Source of the DNA: Oscheius sp. JU75
Lineage: Eukaryota; Nematoda; Chromadorea; Rhabditida; Rhabditidae
Reading direction: 5' to 3'
Length of the DNA: 64,000 nt
NCBI GenBank assembly: GCA_037178855.1
Contig: JASJZC010000007.1
Span: forward strand, 8,804,001-8,868,000
Shown here: piece after piece, positions 1 through 11,173 of the stretch
Layout: each line of letters begins with the position of its first letter
Numbering within the stretch: the stretch's first letter is position 1
Program-made: the position numbers and the translations under genes
The notes under the pieces: model-generated
What the model saw: only the letters and a program-made list of their open reading frames with translations
Told to the model about the DNA's origin: nothing
The model's database searches: none

Positions 1-61
1 GGAGTGGGGGATAAGAGACAATTGTAGTGCTTCCTAAAAAAAACAATCAAAATGGAAATGC

Positions 62-294
62 TTAAAGTATACCGAGATCAATATTGATAGGTGACTTGCG
101 TCCCTTGGTTAGACACTGAGCGACCCCCATTTCTTCCATCTGCTTCACAAAAGGGGATGGCAGGTGATCGTATAAGTCTAAAAATTATGTTTTTAGGCAT
201 GCAATTTCTGCTTACCTTCAACCTTTGTTGGATCCAGATTTAAAAGAAAGGAAACAGTAATACATGGTAAAAGTGAGAGCAATAGTCCGCGCAT
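62..294 (-). CDS. Small hypothetical protein with hydrophobic N-terminus
   Basis: Two exons read well on the minus strand: 216..294 and 62..177, joined by a 38-nt GTAAGC...TTTTTAG intron. From the ATG at 294 the product is about 64 residues. It opens with a hydrophobic run (MRGLLLSLLPCITVSFLLNL) that could be a signal peptide or membrane anchor, followed by a charged tail with DPTKVEDLYDHL and PFVKQMEEMG. The frame stays open upstream to about position 402, so this may instead be the last two exons of a longer protein, in which case the hydrophobic run would be internal. The neighbouring gene ends at 452 with its polyA signal at 445-450, which limits how far upstream it can reach. I do not recognise a family. 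Confidence 0.4.
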
Positions 295-451
295 TGCTCT
301 GCAATGAGCCTGTGCGAGTGACCTAAGAAGGGCAGCGCGATCATTTATTCCGATGATGTCACAAATGGATCTATCGATGGGAATAGGGTTGTGGTGCTCT
401 GCAGGGTCTTAATTGCTGCCGACAAGATCAAAAGAGATCGAACGTTTATTA

Positions 452-1233
452 TTAGAAATCTAGTCGCCACGTGTCGGAGCGTATCTCTCGGACGATCCTC
501 TCCCATTCAACTTTCATCTGCTCCTCACAGCGAGCCAGGTTGCTTTCGTTGGCATACATGCCTGAATATCAAACTGTTATATACAAGAAAACTTACAGAA
601 TGACCAAACAACATCAAGGGCCTTATTAGCGTAGATAGGACACTGCTTGTACCGGTCACCACACTTCTCCTCATTGCCAGCCTTCTTGCAAATCTTGTTC
701 CCGTATCGACACACGTTTTGGATGTCCTGGATAAAAAGATAGATAAAATTTTTATTTCGTAAATGAAATTAAAAAAAACAGTTGTCAATTCGCTCTCTGT
801 TGCCAGCTGCCAGTTTGTTGAAATCGAAGGCCCGATATCGCCTTGACCTGTCCTCTGTCAACCAGTCCTCTGCCAAATACTGTACTGTCACTTTTAACCT
901 GTAGCGTTCCTATTGTACACGTGTCCGTATGGCCCTGTTACTGTCTTCCCAATTAAAGTAGTAGCCGTTTCTCAACTTGCAGATTCTCTCACAAAACATA
1001 GCCTAGATCAACTTTCGGTATTTAATAATAACCTTGAGATGGAACAAGACACCAAAGTTGCGGCTAAAAAACTAGTTTGACCTATTGCCCCCTTAAAACC
1101 TGCTATCTTCCTCTAATGGACCTCAAATCTTCAACAATCGAAAACTTACCGAAGTATAATTTTTTCTAGAAGGCAGTCCAGCCGAAACTCCTAGTAGAGC
1201 CGCAAAAATTAGTGTATAAACAAGGTGGCCCAT
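452..1233 (-). CDS. Small secreted six-cysteine protein
   Basis: Three exons, 1150..1233, 597..726 and 452..561, give 107 residues with consistent phases. Residues 1-20 are a typical signal peptide (MGHLVYTLIFAALLGVSAGL). The mature part carries exactly six cysteines spaced C-x6-C-x8-C-x6-C-x14-C-x10-C, which suggests three disulfides and an extracellular role. The last exon ends TTC TAA, directly followed by AATAAA (minus strand, 445-450). The first intron is long for this genome (about 420 nt) and could hide another exon, although exon phases match without one. The family is not recognised; helical six-cysteine secreted domains of unknown function such as nematode DUF19 are a possible comparison, offered only as inference. 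Confidence 0.65.
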
Positions 1234-1488
1234 GGCTCTGAAAGTTGGAAATGACGGCAGTCAAAGACTGTCCGTAGTGTCCGGTGGGGTCAAGAAACTG
1301 GCCGCGGAACAGGATCCCTGGGACAGTGAACTGAACTGGGCGATACATTCATAGCTCAGCAGGTGGCCAAAAACTACAACAAGCAGGAGCGAGGCAAATT
1401 GTGCGAGAACGCTTACCTAACAATGTTAAGGAGGACAACAGAAGAGGAAAACAAGACTGCTGAAGGCTATGTGAAGCTGTTTTTATGA
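1232..1488 (+). CDS. Possible small ORF antisense to the six-cysteine gene
   Basis: An ATG at 1232 shares its CCATGG with the start codon of the minus-strand secreted protein. It opens a frame beginning MALKVGNDGSQRLSVVSGG. If a 29-nt GTGAAC...TTCATAG segment (1321..1349) is removed, the frame continues in a Lys/Glu-rich stretch (VAKNYNKQERGKLCENAYL) to a TGA at 1486-1488. The putative intron is shorter than any well-supported one in the window, and no AATAAA follows. The composition looks protein-like, but it may well be chance. Confidence 0.2.
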
Positions 1489-1574
1489 CTTTCTCTAAGG
1501 GTGATGTCTGTATTCAGCACGAATATATCGATATTTCATTCAGTTTTGAAAAGATTTGGTGGGAGGCATTGAAT

Positions 1575-2513
1575 CTACTTCTCTCCACTGATCTGTTGTT
1601 CAAACTTTGAGGCGAGAGTAGAAACCCGATTGGCTTTAAAGCTGCTGGCCGGTAGCAGTGTGCGCTGCTTTGACGATTCCTCTTTATTCTTCTTGTACTT
1701 GATGGCCAGTTGACGGAGCTTCTCCTCCACAGGACTTATAACTGTCTGACCAAGGAATTGCGTGATCGAGGTTCGTCTCTCTCCTCCTCCTCCTTCTCGA
1801 TGACTAGATGATGGTCCAGCTATCTGCACGGGTACCAGCACAGGGGCAGGCTTGGGAACTTCAACCTCATCTTCATCTCCCAGCTTACTATTTGGAACAT
1901 GGGACGTCGGCCTCCGGACGGGCTTTTTTCGATTGGCAATCTTCTGGGATGCGGTATTTGACCTGGGTTCCGATTTCTTTACTGGCTCAGGAGACTTCTG
2001 ACATTGAGGTCTGGTTTGATTCTGAAATCGTCGCTTTTAAGTAACCACGGCGACACAGAGACAGATAGAGAAAGAGGGACAGAAAGACAGAAAGACAGAG
2101 AGATAGATTCCTTTTACCTACCTGATATTTAAGAAAAAACTTCTGCTCGGTTTTCTTAGGAGGAGTTATTGGAGGAACCACAGCCGCAAACTCCCCATCG
2201 TTAGCCGTTGTGATAGCTGCAAAACTCACACGAAAGCTTTTTGATCGTCCTACGCCCTGCTTTTTCAAGCTGGATCTTTTACAAGGATAGGTCCCTAAGG
2301 AAGCAGAATGAACTTAAATGAAAATAATTATTGCTTACCTTGACGAACAAAACGGCCCGGCTGTTCATCCATGTTTGACTTCAAAACGCGGCCGTCTTCG
2401 TCTGACGAAGACGAGCACACAATAGAAACATTGGCGCTCGGAGAAAGGTTGCGAGGCATTACAGGAGCACTTGCTAATCGATCAACTACATTCTTTCTAC
2501 TTTTGTTCTCCAC
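1575..2513 (-). CDS. Basic, low-complexity protein of unknown function
   Basis: Three exons, 2339..2513, 2122..2294 and 1575..2033, join in frame to a 268-residue protein. It is rich in Ser, Pro, Lys and Arg, with an acidic serine patch (SSSSDEDGR) near residue 40, proline motifs (VVPPITPPKKTE), a basic stretch (IANRKKPVRRP) that could serve as a nuclear localisation signal, and a conserved-looking C-terminus (SSFKANRVSTLASKFEQQIS) that may be helical. The second intron contains a long TCTGTC/GACAGA simple-sequence tract. No enzyme motif or known domain is visible. A disordered, possibly nuclear or cytoskeletal scaffold would fit, but that is inference. The start is the first ATG of the first exon. 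Confidence 0.6.
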
Positions 2514-3652
2514 GACTATTTTAGGCTAACCTTTTTGGAATTTTGAAAGAATTCTCCGTTGCGGGCGATTGAATAACCCCATCGGAATGGGCCAAAAGAT
2601 GAATGGGGAAACAATGCGACCTCTGGAAGAAATGTGGTCGCCTGTGAATGGTCCCTCGAGAGAGACAAATTGTTATCCATTTAGCGGGTTCAATTTTTTG
2701 AATAAGAAGTCTGCATGCTTTTTGTTCCTAGTTGAGTACAGGCTCAAAAGTTAATTATATGAGTGACTAGTACAGAATCACGGGAAAATCAAGAACGTGT
2801 CCAGAACCCTCTAAAACTCTATAATATAGGTTGTAGTTTCTTTATATCTTTGGCAACAAAATTATTTCACTGATTGTAGCAGTGATGAGAGGACTCGAAA
2901 AAGGACACAATGGCTTTCTATTTCGCGTTTATCAGAAAAGAACGATTATTAATCGACTGGATATAGTTCAACAGAATTCCCACGAGCAGTGGTAAAGTCC
3001 AGCAATGAGATCAACTAACTAACTGGAAAGCGATTGAAAAACCTTTACGAATCATCACAAAACTCGAAAGTGCTTAGTTCCTCCCGAAAAAAAAACAGTC
3101 AGAAGTAACAAACTTTCAACATACTAAATGGGCACGATTCCTATCATTAAGGAAGGCGAACCGTATCCAAAGAGGGGTGGTAGGGGGATACGTTCTAGTG
3201 AAAGTTAGGACGTATCCCCCTACCATCATGATATGGCCGAGAAGAATACTTCGATTCTCCGAATTTCCGTGCCTCACGCCTACAGGATCGAGTTTTTAAA
3301 TGTTCTAAGCGTATAATAGCTTCAAATCTCAAGGTCACCAGACTTCAGGAGCTTAAGAGATTCGGTCTGATCTAAAATATTTACTAGTATCCATAAAGCG
3401 TTCGGTTATGATCAAGATGTCTAGTAAAGATAAAGTTGTTTTCTTGCCCTCGGCCGTTTTTGTTCTATTCCCGAGACCTGATCTCGGAAAACAAATGACC
3501 TTGAAAACAAAATGTCACCTTCGCACATCTCCCAGGAGGGTGATAAATTTTGTTAACGATTTTTAGAACCCCGCGTGTCTAAACAGAAGTACTTTATTGG
3601 TCAAGAAGCAATATGTACAGCGTTTTTGGAAAGATTGCATTGTTTGTGACTC
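2514..3652. other. Intergenic stretch, no gene seen
   Basis: This stretch separates two minus-strand genes and contains only short ORFs without splice-supported partners. It includes the promoter side of the basic unknown protein and the 3' end of the globin gene: AATAAA (minus strand) lies just past the globin stop. The one notable element is the perfect inverted repeat at 3178-3225. Confidence 0.5.
3178..3225. repeat. Perfect 16-bp inverted repeat (hairpin)
   Basis: The left arm 3178..3193 (TGGTAGGGGGATACGT) and right arm 3210..3225 are perfect reverse complements separated by 16 nt. The arms include a G5 run. No coding frame covers it. It could be a foldback remnant, a regulatory palindrome or a small hairpin RNA; nothing in the sequence decides between these. 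Confidence 0.8.
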
Positions 3653-5451
3653 TTATGCTAAGGTGAGATGACTTGTTCTCAGGGTGACGGCCTCGATGCA
3701 ATTCACAGTGGATCGATGTTGCAATTTCTGTAACTTAAGTAGTCTGTCAACATTTCGCAGCCGTATCACCTCATCCTGAATATTGTTTGTGGGACATCGG
3801 TGGAAAATATCGCGGGCGGAGGCACTATGAGAAAGTTTCCTAAATAGAGCCAAAAATAATTTCCATTGGTTATAAGGAGCTCCCACCTGCCGGGTCTGTT
3901 ATCCTCGTCCATTCTCTCGAGGGAATCCGTGTTGCCATCACTTAAACAGGGGTTTATTTATGTTCCCCTACCGGCACAACTCACCTAACACAGTTAATAC
4001 TTTGTGTAGAGCGATTAAGCATCTCGCGGCTTACGGCAGGACTGATGCTTGAACGGCGAGGCGCAGCCCGGAGACGGTCTATCAGGACGGCGATTAAGAG
4101 CGTCCAAGCACGACAGGCTTCGGGGAAGGCTCTCACGCAATCCTGAACTTATATATTTTTGGTTTAAAATAAACTATACCTGTATGACGACGATGTCAAT
4201 AAAATACTCTCCAATCTTCTCCCAGTGTTTGGACATGAGTCCGTACTGCTTCAAGAAGGCGTGCTTTCTACCTAAAACCATAATTTGATATCGTATCAAA
4301 ACCATCTACCAATGTCATCAATGTGGGTAAGAATGAACGTCGGATCATTCTCCAGATTCTGGATCGTCTGCGAAACCAGAGAAACGAAAAAGTGGGTATG
4401 GTCATGTAGAGTAGCGATAGAAGTCTGCGAAGATCTCCTCTCGCATCTGTCATGCATCGAATCGACAAAAGCAGCATGATAGAAAATGTTCTTTACGTTG
4501 GCGTCTTTCTGAAGAACATGTTGTTCTCTGGTCTTTAAGTTCCTACAGCATCAAGGCGATCCCAGACTCTCTCGACCAGATTGACGATTCCCTTGCAATT
4601 ACTCCTTGGCGGCTCGCAGAGCCGAGCCCAGGTGATGCGAAGCGCTCTAACGTGATTCGACTGCAGTTTCCATTCCATAGCCTAAAGTTTGGGTAAATGA
4701 TGTGGAGGGTAGTTAGACCAAGGTATGAATCTTCAACGCAGGAACACTTCCGCTCCTTTTGCGCATCGGACATCCTGGGACAGAGAGCGAGTTACGAGAG
4801 CCGAGACTTAGCTGAAAGGTCAAAGTTAGGATTGCTTGCAAAACCGATCAAAACGTGTCCGTATTGCTTTGAGACTTAGAGGAGTTTGGTTCTGTTGTGA
4901 GCGAAACAAGGAACGTGCTGACAAGACCATCGTAACTGTAAGGACATGTTAGTTTGAAAAGGACACGTTGGTCTGATTATACTAAGATACGCTGTAACCC
5001 TACGTTACCAAGCATTTGGCTTGATGATTTCGGAAAAAGCTGTAAAAAAAATAGCAGAGATGTAAAACAAGACTAGGGATTCATGATTCATAAGAGCTCT
5101 TAAAAGCCAGAAATACCTTGATTTTAAAGAAGAAACTTACGTAGGATGAAGCAGGCGAGACGGAGTTAGACACTGATGGGGAAGAATGCGTACTCTTGTT
5201 TCCATTTTTCTGAAACGAAGACATGTGCTATTCAGCGTTTGTCACCTTACCTTAGGCAGGATCTTTGCCTGACTACAGGATCTCTTCTTGTAGTGAAAGG
5301 CCGAGGAACGAGCAGCCGCGATCATGTCGACCTCGACTGGAAAGAATGTATTGTCATGACAAGTTACGGGTCGTTCTTCAAAGTTCACGTGCTGTTTACG
5401 AGATTCCCGCCTATAGATGGCTCGAGATAACTTGATCAATGGCGAAAGGGG
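3653..5451 (-). CDS. Globin, nematode type, with long N-terminal extension
   Basis: Eight exons read in frame on the minus strand: about 5251..5451, 5141..5209, 4719..4811, 4547..4681, 4310..4508, 4180..4271, 4035..4142 and 3653..3886. The globin fold starts near VRALRITWARLCEP (helix A), continues through a His-rich segment (LHDHTHFFVSLVSQTIQNL, helix E, candidate distal His) and HIDDIGRKHAFLKQYGL, where the His is the expected proximal F8 ligand, then HWEKIGEYFI and FPEACRAWTLLIAVL (helices G-H). Heme and O2 binding are expected from the family; the actual role (sensor or storage) is unknown. About 120 Ser/Arg-rich residues precede the fold, and about 80 follow it. The first exon opens after a TTTTTAG acceptor-like site without a clear ATG, so an upstream exon probably exists. 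AATAAA follows the stop. Confidence 0.8.
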
Positions 5452-8400
5452 CTAAAAAGCGCGTGGGGGTGGAGGATTCTTTTCCCGGGGCTACCAAAAA
5501 TAGAAAAATGATTCTACTTTCGGCAAAGTTCAAAGCATAATCCCCGAAATCTTTTGAGTAGGCTCGTTCCGAACAACAGACTTAAGTACTCTCGGGTCAA
5601 AATAATGTGAGGAAGCGTGGGGGAAGTTCGGCGAGGGAAATACTGAGAAATATGCGAGAATGTGGTCTTGCTCGGTAATAGATCAGATTATGCTTTATGC
5701 GAGATAGCTCCCAGAATGCCTACGGTAAACACTTTTTCACATCCAACTCAATTTAGGCCCGCTTATAAACTGGCAGAAATAAAGTGACAACATGCGGAAG
5801 AGACACTCTTCTAAGAAACGAGAACAAATGGACTAGACATTCCTAATTACACTCTCAAAGTCACAGTCTTTTTGGAAGAGTGACATCCGTCATGCTGCGA
5901 ACTAGTGGAGCCGATAATCGGCCAATTCCTTGGGGAGATCAAACCTGGAAGGGAAGAATGGCTCCCCAGGCTAACTTTGTGTTGACTAAGTAGCACAAAA
6001 CGGAGTTTTATTGCTCGGAAGTCTAAGAAATAAAGAACAAAATGTGCCATGGCCAGAGATAAATAGGCCTCTTCAGATGAAGAAGGTGCGATTAACCAGG
6101 GAGAAACACCCAGGATTTAATTGAATCTTTAGATATATGAAAAGAGTCCACTTATAGCTTTAGAAGCATTAATAAATGACAAGCGGACAGAGATAGGATA
6201 AGTAGAGGACAGTGACCGGGAATGAAAACTTCGTGTTGGTCTAAAAGTTAGATGACAGAAAGATTTCTTACAGGTGAAGACAATTTTGACAGACAGAAAA
6301 AGAGTAGAAAACCGGTCGACAGAAAAGGATAGAAGGAACGGTATTGACTTCTAGTTGGCAGGAAGTCAGGTACAAGACGGACAGCTTGATTGTGAACAAC
6401 GGGCAGTTAACAGATGAACAGAAACCGCATATTCGACAGTATAGTATTAGGCGTAAAGATTTTTGACGTCTCCTCCGAGACGAGGAAGACATCATGTTTC
6501 AGGGTGGTCTTTGCTCACGCAAGAGCGGGCAAGATACTCGACTGGGCATCGGGAAGACGTCTCCACTATTACCCTTGTGTATTTACGCCCAGGGAGATAA
6601 ACTTGTGAATTCAATCAGACATCTTGACGAAAACTTGGGGGACCGGATGTGATCTCCGAACCTGACGCCAGACAAGGATGGACACATTATCATGATGCTC
6701 ACGCGCTATAACAGCATAGACTTTTATGTGTTTGTCCGTTGATGTCATTGTTATGATGTTCCTTATTGCTACACTTACCAGAAGAGCATCGCTGCTTGTA
6801 GAGTCCTGAAATAAAGGTATTGACCACGATGAGGAGCTACTAACCTCGAACCATTATTGGTGGCAGCAGAAGGAGAGACTGGAAACGAACGCTAAAGTTA
6901 ACCTGATTCAAGACTATCAAATAATAGCAGCATTTTAAATTGATCAGAGTCTGCAGCAAAAACAACTATACTAGGCAGGAAGAACAGCACAGCAAAAGAA
7001 GTAGAGTGACTTACGCATGTCCCATGTCATTGAGCGGGTCCTAACTTATAGAATTTGAACTACAGTAACCGAAACTCTTTCACTAATTAGAGGCACATGA
7101 TAAAAAAAAGAGTGATTTTAGATTGTTAGAGGGGATCCGAGAGATATTTGGCATTTTTCTACTTAGTTACTTAGTTAATTCGGATCTTGTAGTTTGGTGA
7201 GGATCATATCTTGTGCATCTGGATCAGAGGCTCCTTTCGACGTTATCACAGATGACAGATACCTTTCCAATAGTCCCTTCAATGCAATGGTTGCTTCAGA
7301 AAACTGCTAGACACGAGTACTTGTTCCCAAGTTTCTTCTTAAAGTCTTGTAAAGCCACGTTTATAGGTATGGCAGCGGTAGGTCTGTCAAAGATGTCCTT
7401 GATATCTACAATAGTTCATGCCTCTTCGTCTCGTAAAATGTAACACAACATCTCTCAAATTTTGTCATCATCTAGATTTTAGCTATGGTGAGCTCTGCCA
7501 TTGGCTCTGTTATCACATGGATGCCTGTAATTCTTTTACTACCAACCTGTCTGACGGTCAGGTATGTTCAGTAGGCTTACCAGTTCACATTTCGGTCCCT
7601 CCTTACGCTTATACAAATCCTACGCTTTTGAAACAATAACAGAGCTCTCGTGATCACGCAACACATATTTTTTATGATCCCTATCCTTTCCAAATGCTTT
7701 CTCTGTTTCAAGGTGGAGGACCCACCTCCGGTCATAATTTTGTGCTAATTTTTGTAAACTGGCTGCAAACAACTGGTCGTCTTCCATTACAGGCAAAAGA
7801 TGCAAATGGGATCAATAATAGTCGTTCTTTTTTTTGGCTTGCATTCCCCATTGCCCTCCCCCAAGTGACCACCAAAAATCTCATTAGGGGATTTTATATC
7901 CTCCCGTGTTAGTGGACACAGACGTATAATTCCAGTGGGTAGTAAACAGAGAAGAACAATTTTCTAAATACAGGCAAACAAATGTTTTTCGCGCACTGAG
8001 TAGCAGCTGCTTCTACGAGTCCGAACTGACAGTTTCTCATGGCCTGGTGAGTAACTCCGTTGTTCGTTCGCGACCTCTGCGAAATTAGTCATGGTCTGGG
8101 CTGTTAGCAATGTTGATGAGTGGCGGGAAACTGTTCATCACTGTTTATTAGTCTGATCATCCGACTCATTAGGATTGCCCACGTTTGATCACGACAGCTG
8201 CCTGCAACGGTGCAGTCTGTCATTATCACCTCTATCATTTGAGCGCGATACTTATTCTGTCAGACTCTCTCTCTCTCTCTCTTTTTCAACTTCTCAGGTT
8301 GTCATATACTTATCCTAGTCAATTAGGCTATACCTCTTGCACAGCAGGGCGAAAACAAGTCTTCTTGCCACAGGAACCTCGAAGCTGATATAGCGTTCTT

Positions 8401-9185
8401 TCTACCGACAAATGTCCCAGTCGAACCAACGTAGTCTCAGGAACTCTCCATCTTTTCATCTCTCAATCTCTCATTCTCTTTGTCTCTCTAAAAATGATTT
8501 GACTTGCTTACAAAACCTATCTAGTCTCTTAAAAAGCCTTTCATTGGCAGAGCATGTCTCCATGGCCATCCTTGTGACAGCCCTCTCAGTCATTTTTATC
8601 GAAGAAATGAATTCCGGCCTAGGGGACACTATTCTGTAGATCATTTCCACTGCCCCCTTTCTTTCTTTCTTTTGAACATTACCCTGGTAACCACCTTTTT
8701 CCCAAACATTTGCCATCAAAATACCAACACTCACCTCCTAATAATATTGTAGTCTCCACCCCTTTATTGGATTTCTGATTTCGGAACGCAAATTGTATGC
8801 TAGTGGTCACGTATCGGCGGCTCCTAGCGACGGCTCAGTAAATGGCTAGTGGGTTCGCTACTCTCCGTTTCTCCTGTTTCCCGGGTCTAATGCATCTCTA
8901 GCATGACATTTGGTCAGAGCATGTGTGTGTGGTCATTCGCCTAATCTGGTCTCATAGCCAAGGAAAAAAGTGCATTAGCCATTAGAACCGAGCCCAGCTT
9001 TTCACTACTACCCGCAGAAAGAAAGGACCGGGAAAGGAGCAGTGAATGACTGCTGCCTTATTGTACTGGGAGGGAGTCCCTTCTCATTTACTCCCACGAC
9101 ATAGGTCGTTTCTCGTGAAAGTAGCTGTTCTTCACAATTTCCGCCGCCTTGATTATCGCTCTCTCACCGCGCTGACTCAACCTAA
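5452..9185. other. Long stretch without recognisable genes
   Basis: Many short ORFs occur on both strands, but none links to others through plausible splice sites or shows a known motif. There is a (TC)n run near 8265-8283. The left end should hold the promoter and first exon of the globin gene, and the right end the 5' region of the plus-strand gene beginning at 9186. I see nothing else I can support. Confidence 0.4.
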
Positions 9186-10558
9186 ATGTGTGTATTTGAG
9201 GGCGTCGTCATGGAGGAACCATTCGAGGACAGAGTATGGGTCGAGTTGAGCACAAGTATAGATGAACGTGCCTTCCATCTCGAGGACGATGACAATGACG
9301 GTAGAGTGAATGCGTCACAAACACATGGCTTTCTTCAGGGCTCGAGAATTTCTGTGATCTCATCAATGCAGAAGACGATGATAGCGAGCTCGAGCGCCTC
9401 ATCGCCGAGAATGAAGAAAACAGTCAGCCTATGGAATTCGTTCACCACGTTGTGCCTCCGTTGTCTGTAGACAAAGCCATCGAGGCTCAGATGAACAAGT
9501 TGAAACTTGTGACCGGAGGACATGATATTGCTGGTCACAAAGCTGTCAATCTGTCGCCGTCTTACTCCTTTGATCCTTTGACACCACCACCCGAGGAGGG
9601 GGCTCAGAGTATGCAGAAAAAGCCGAACAGACAGGTCATCAACAATATCGAAGCTATTACTACGAAGATTGCTGTAGAGACTCAGTTGGTGATGGAGCTG
9701 CCTCGTCTTGTCTTAGAGAAATACGAGCTCGAGACCATGCCGGCTGTTCCTGAGAAGAGAACTGTGAAGGCTCAGATGGTGGAGAACATGACTACTAGCA
9801 GTCTGCCCATGTCTCCTGTAGTCTACCAATCGATCCCCTGTGACATTGTGCCCAACACCTTGTTCCTGGGTGATTACATGGAGAAAAAGCTTTGCCACCC
9901 TGTCCGACGTAGTCGGCCTGTCCCACACAACAATCAGGTACCGTAAACTTGGCTTTTTATATAAGCATTTTTTGTTCAGAACGGTCTGGCTTATTTCGGA
10001 GAAGGCAGCAAGGCTCTGATGCCGAACGGACTTCTCGCTGACTGTCAGAATACGTCTCCCGCTCTATTCCAACCTGTTAACAAGCAGGAGATGACAGTCG
10101 CTATGTACCTGAAGAAGAACCTGCCCCAAAATGTTGGACGTCGTCGTACTGTTCCCTACATCCCCCAGGCACCGTATTCCTACTCCCCTATGTAAACAGA
10201 TCTTTTTTAGAACGATCTGATAAAGAAAAGTCCACGTCTTCAAAAAAAGTACGACTCAGTCGATATCCCTCTGGACGATTCTTATAAGTTCAAAATCGAC
10301 TCATACGAGGAAAAGAGAAGAAAATTTGAGGTGAGCTATTTCTCTAATTAGATGATTTTGCTGGAAGACGCCGGAGTACACTCATCGCCCCAATAGCATT
10401 CTTGTCGACGAAGGCTACATCAAGTACTTGCAGGAAGTAGGTGAAAGAGAACACAGAGTAGTAACAACGAAATTTAGGTGCCGAATAATCCGGAATACAT
10501 CGACCATGTTACTCTTAACTATCTTTTCTACGGTGCATTCGAACGTGTTGTAAATTGA
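9186..10558 (+). CDS. Conserved-looking protein of unknown function, six exons
   Basis: Exons 9186..9300, 9339..9937, 9980..10168, 10211..10330, 10368..10436 and 10478..10558 keep one frame throughout and give about 390 residues. AATAAA follows the stop. The protein is hydrophilic, with an acidic N-terminal part (EDDDNDG, NAEDDDSELERL) and a repeated theme near NTLFLGDYMEKKLCHPVRRS and TVAMYLKKNLPQNVGRRRT, where each acidic/aromatic block is followed by a basic cluster. The C-terminus has Tyr-rich blocks (LVDEGYIKYLQEVPNNPEYI). No known domain is recognised. The third intron (10169..10210) begins with GC rather than GT; reading through it instead gives a stop after APYSYSPM, which could be an alternative end. 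An alternative start is the ATG at 9210. Confidence 0.7.
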
Positions 10559-11173
10559 TGGGTTAAGATTTAAGTGCTATTAAGGAACAGAACAATAAAA
10601 GAGTTCTCCACTAATGTACATCGCTGGCGGTCTTTATTCGGTTGTAGGAAATTTATAGCAATGTCCAGGCAATGCATCTTCCGACGTGATTATTATCGTG
10701 GATTGACGCCTCGGCGACGCAAAATGAGGGTGGCTTACGGGCTGAAATAGATAAAGAACAGCTGTCCATACACGGATGACATACAACAACGAGGGATCAT
10801 TCAACCTGGTCTCTGCCCTGATCTCTGAACAAGTTATCGATCAGGTGTCCACTTGAAGGGGTGTTGCCCGCTTGTTTTTTGCCGCAAAGGAGTTCGCATT
10901 CATTTGCTATCTGTCAACTCGAGTATAGTTCGTCGTTTCGGACAACTTTCTTCTTGCCGTTGTATATTTCAGTCTTTTTATATTAATCTATCAGTCTTTT
11001 GAAATTGAGAGACAGAGAGAGAAGGACATATTTTTCTGACTTCCTGCTCTTCTATTTTTCTTATCGCAAGTCTGTTGATAGACTCCAGTGTAGTTATCAC
11101 TTTTGAGCAACTTTCTTCTAGCAGCTCTAGCCATCAGTCTCTCCCTAATCTTTCGCCCAACATTCACGTTCAG
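10559..11173 (+). other. Intergenic and 5' region upstream of the P450
   Basis: This holds the 3' UTR with polyA signal of the preceding gene and the upstream region of the P450. A short GAGAGACAGAGAGAGA tract lies near 11007-11022. No further ORF with splice support is seen. Confidence 0.4.

Noticed and set aside
8265-8283. TC dinucleotide run
   Set aside because: Short simple repeat with no context that suggests function.
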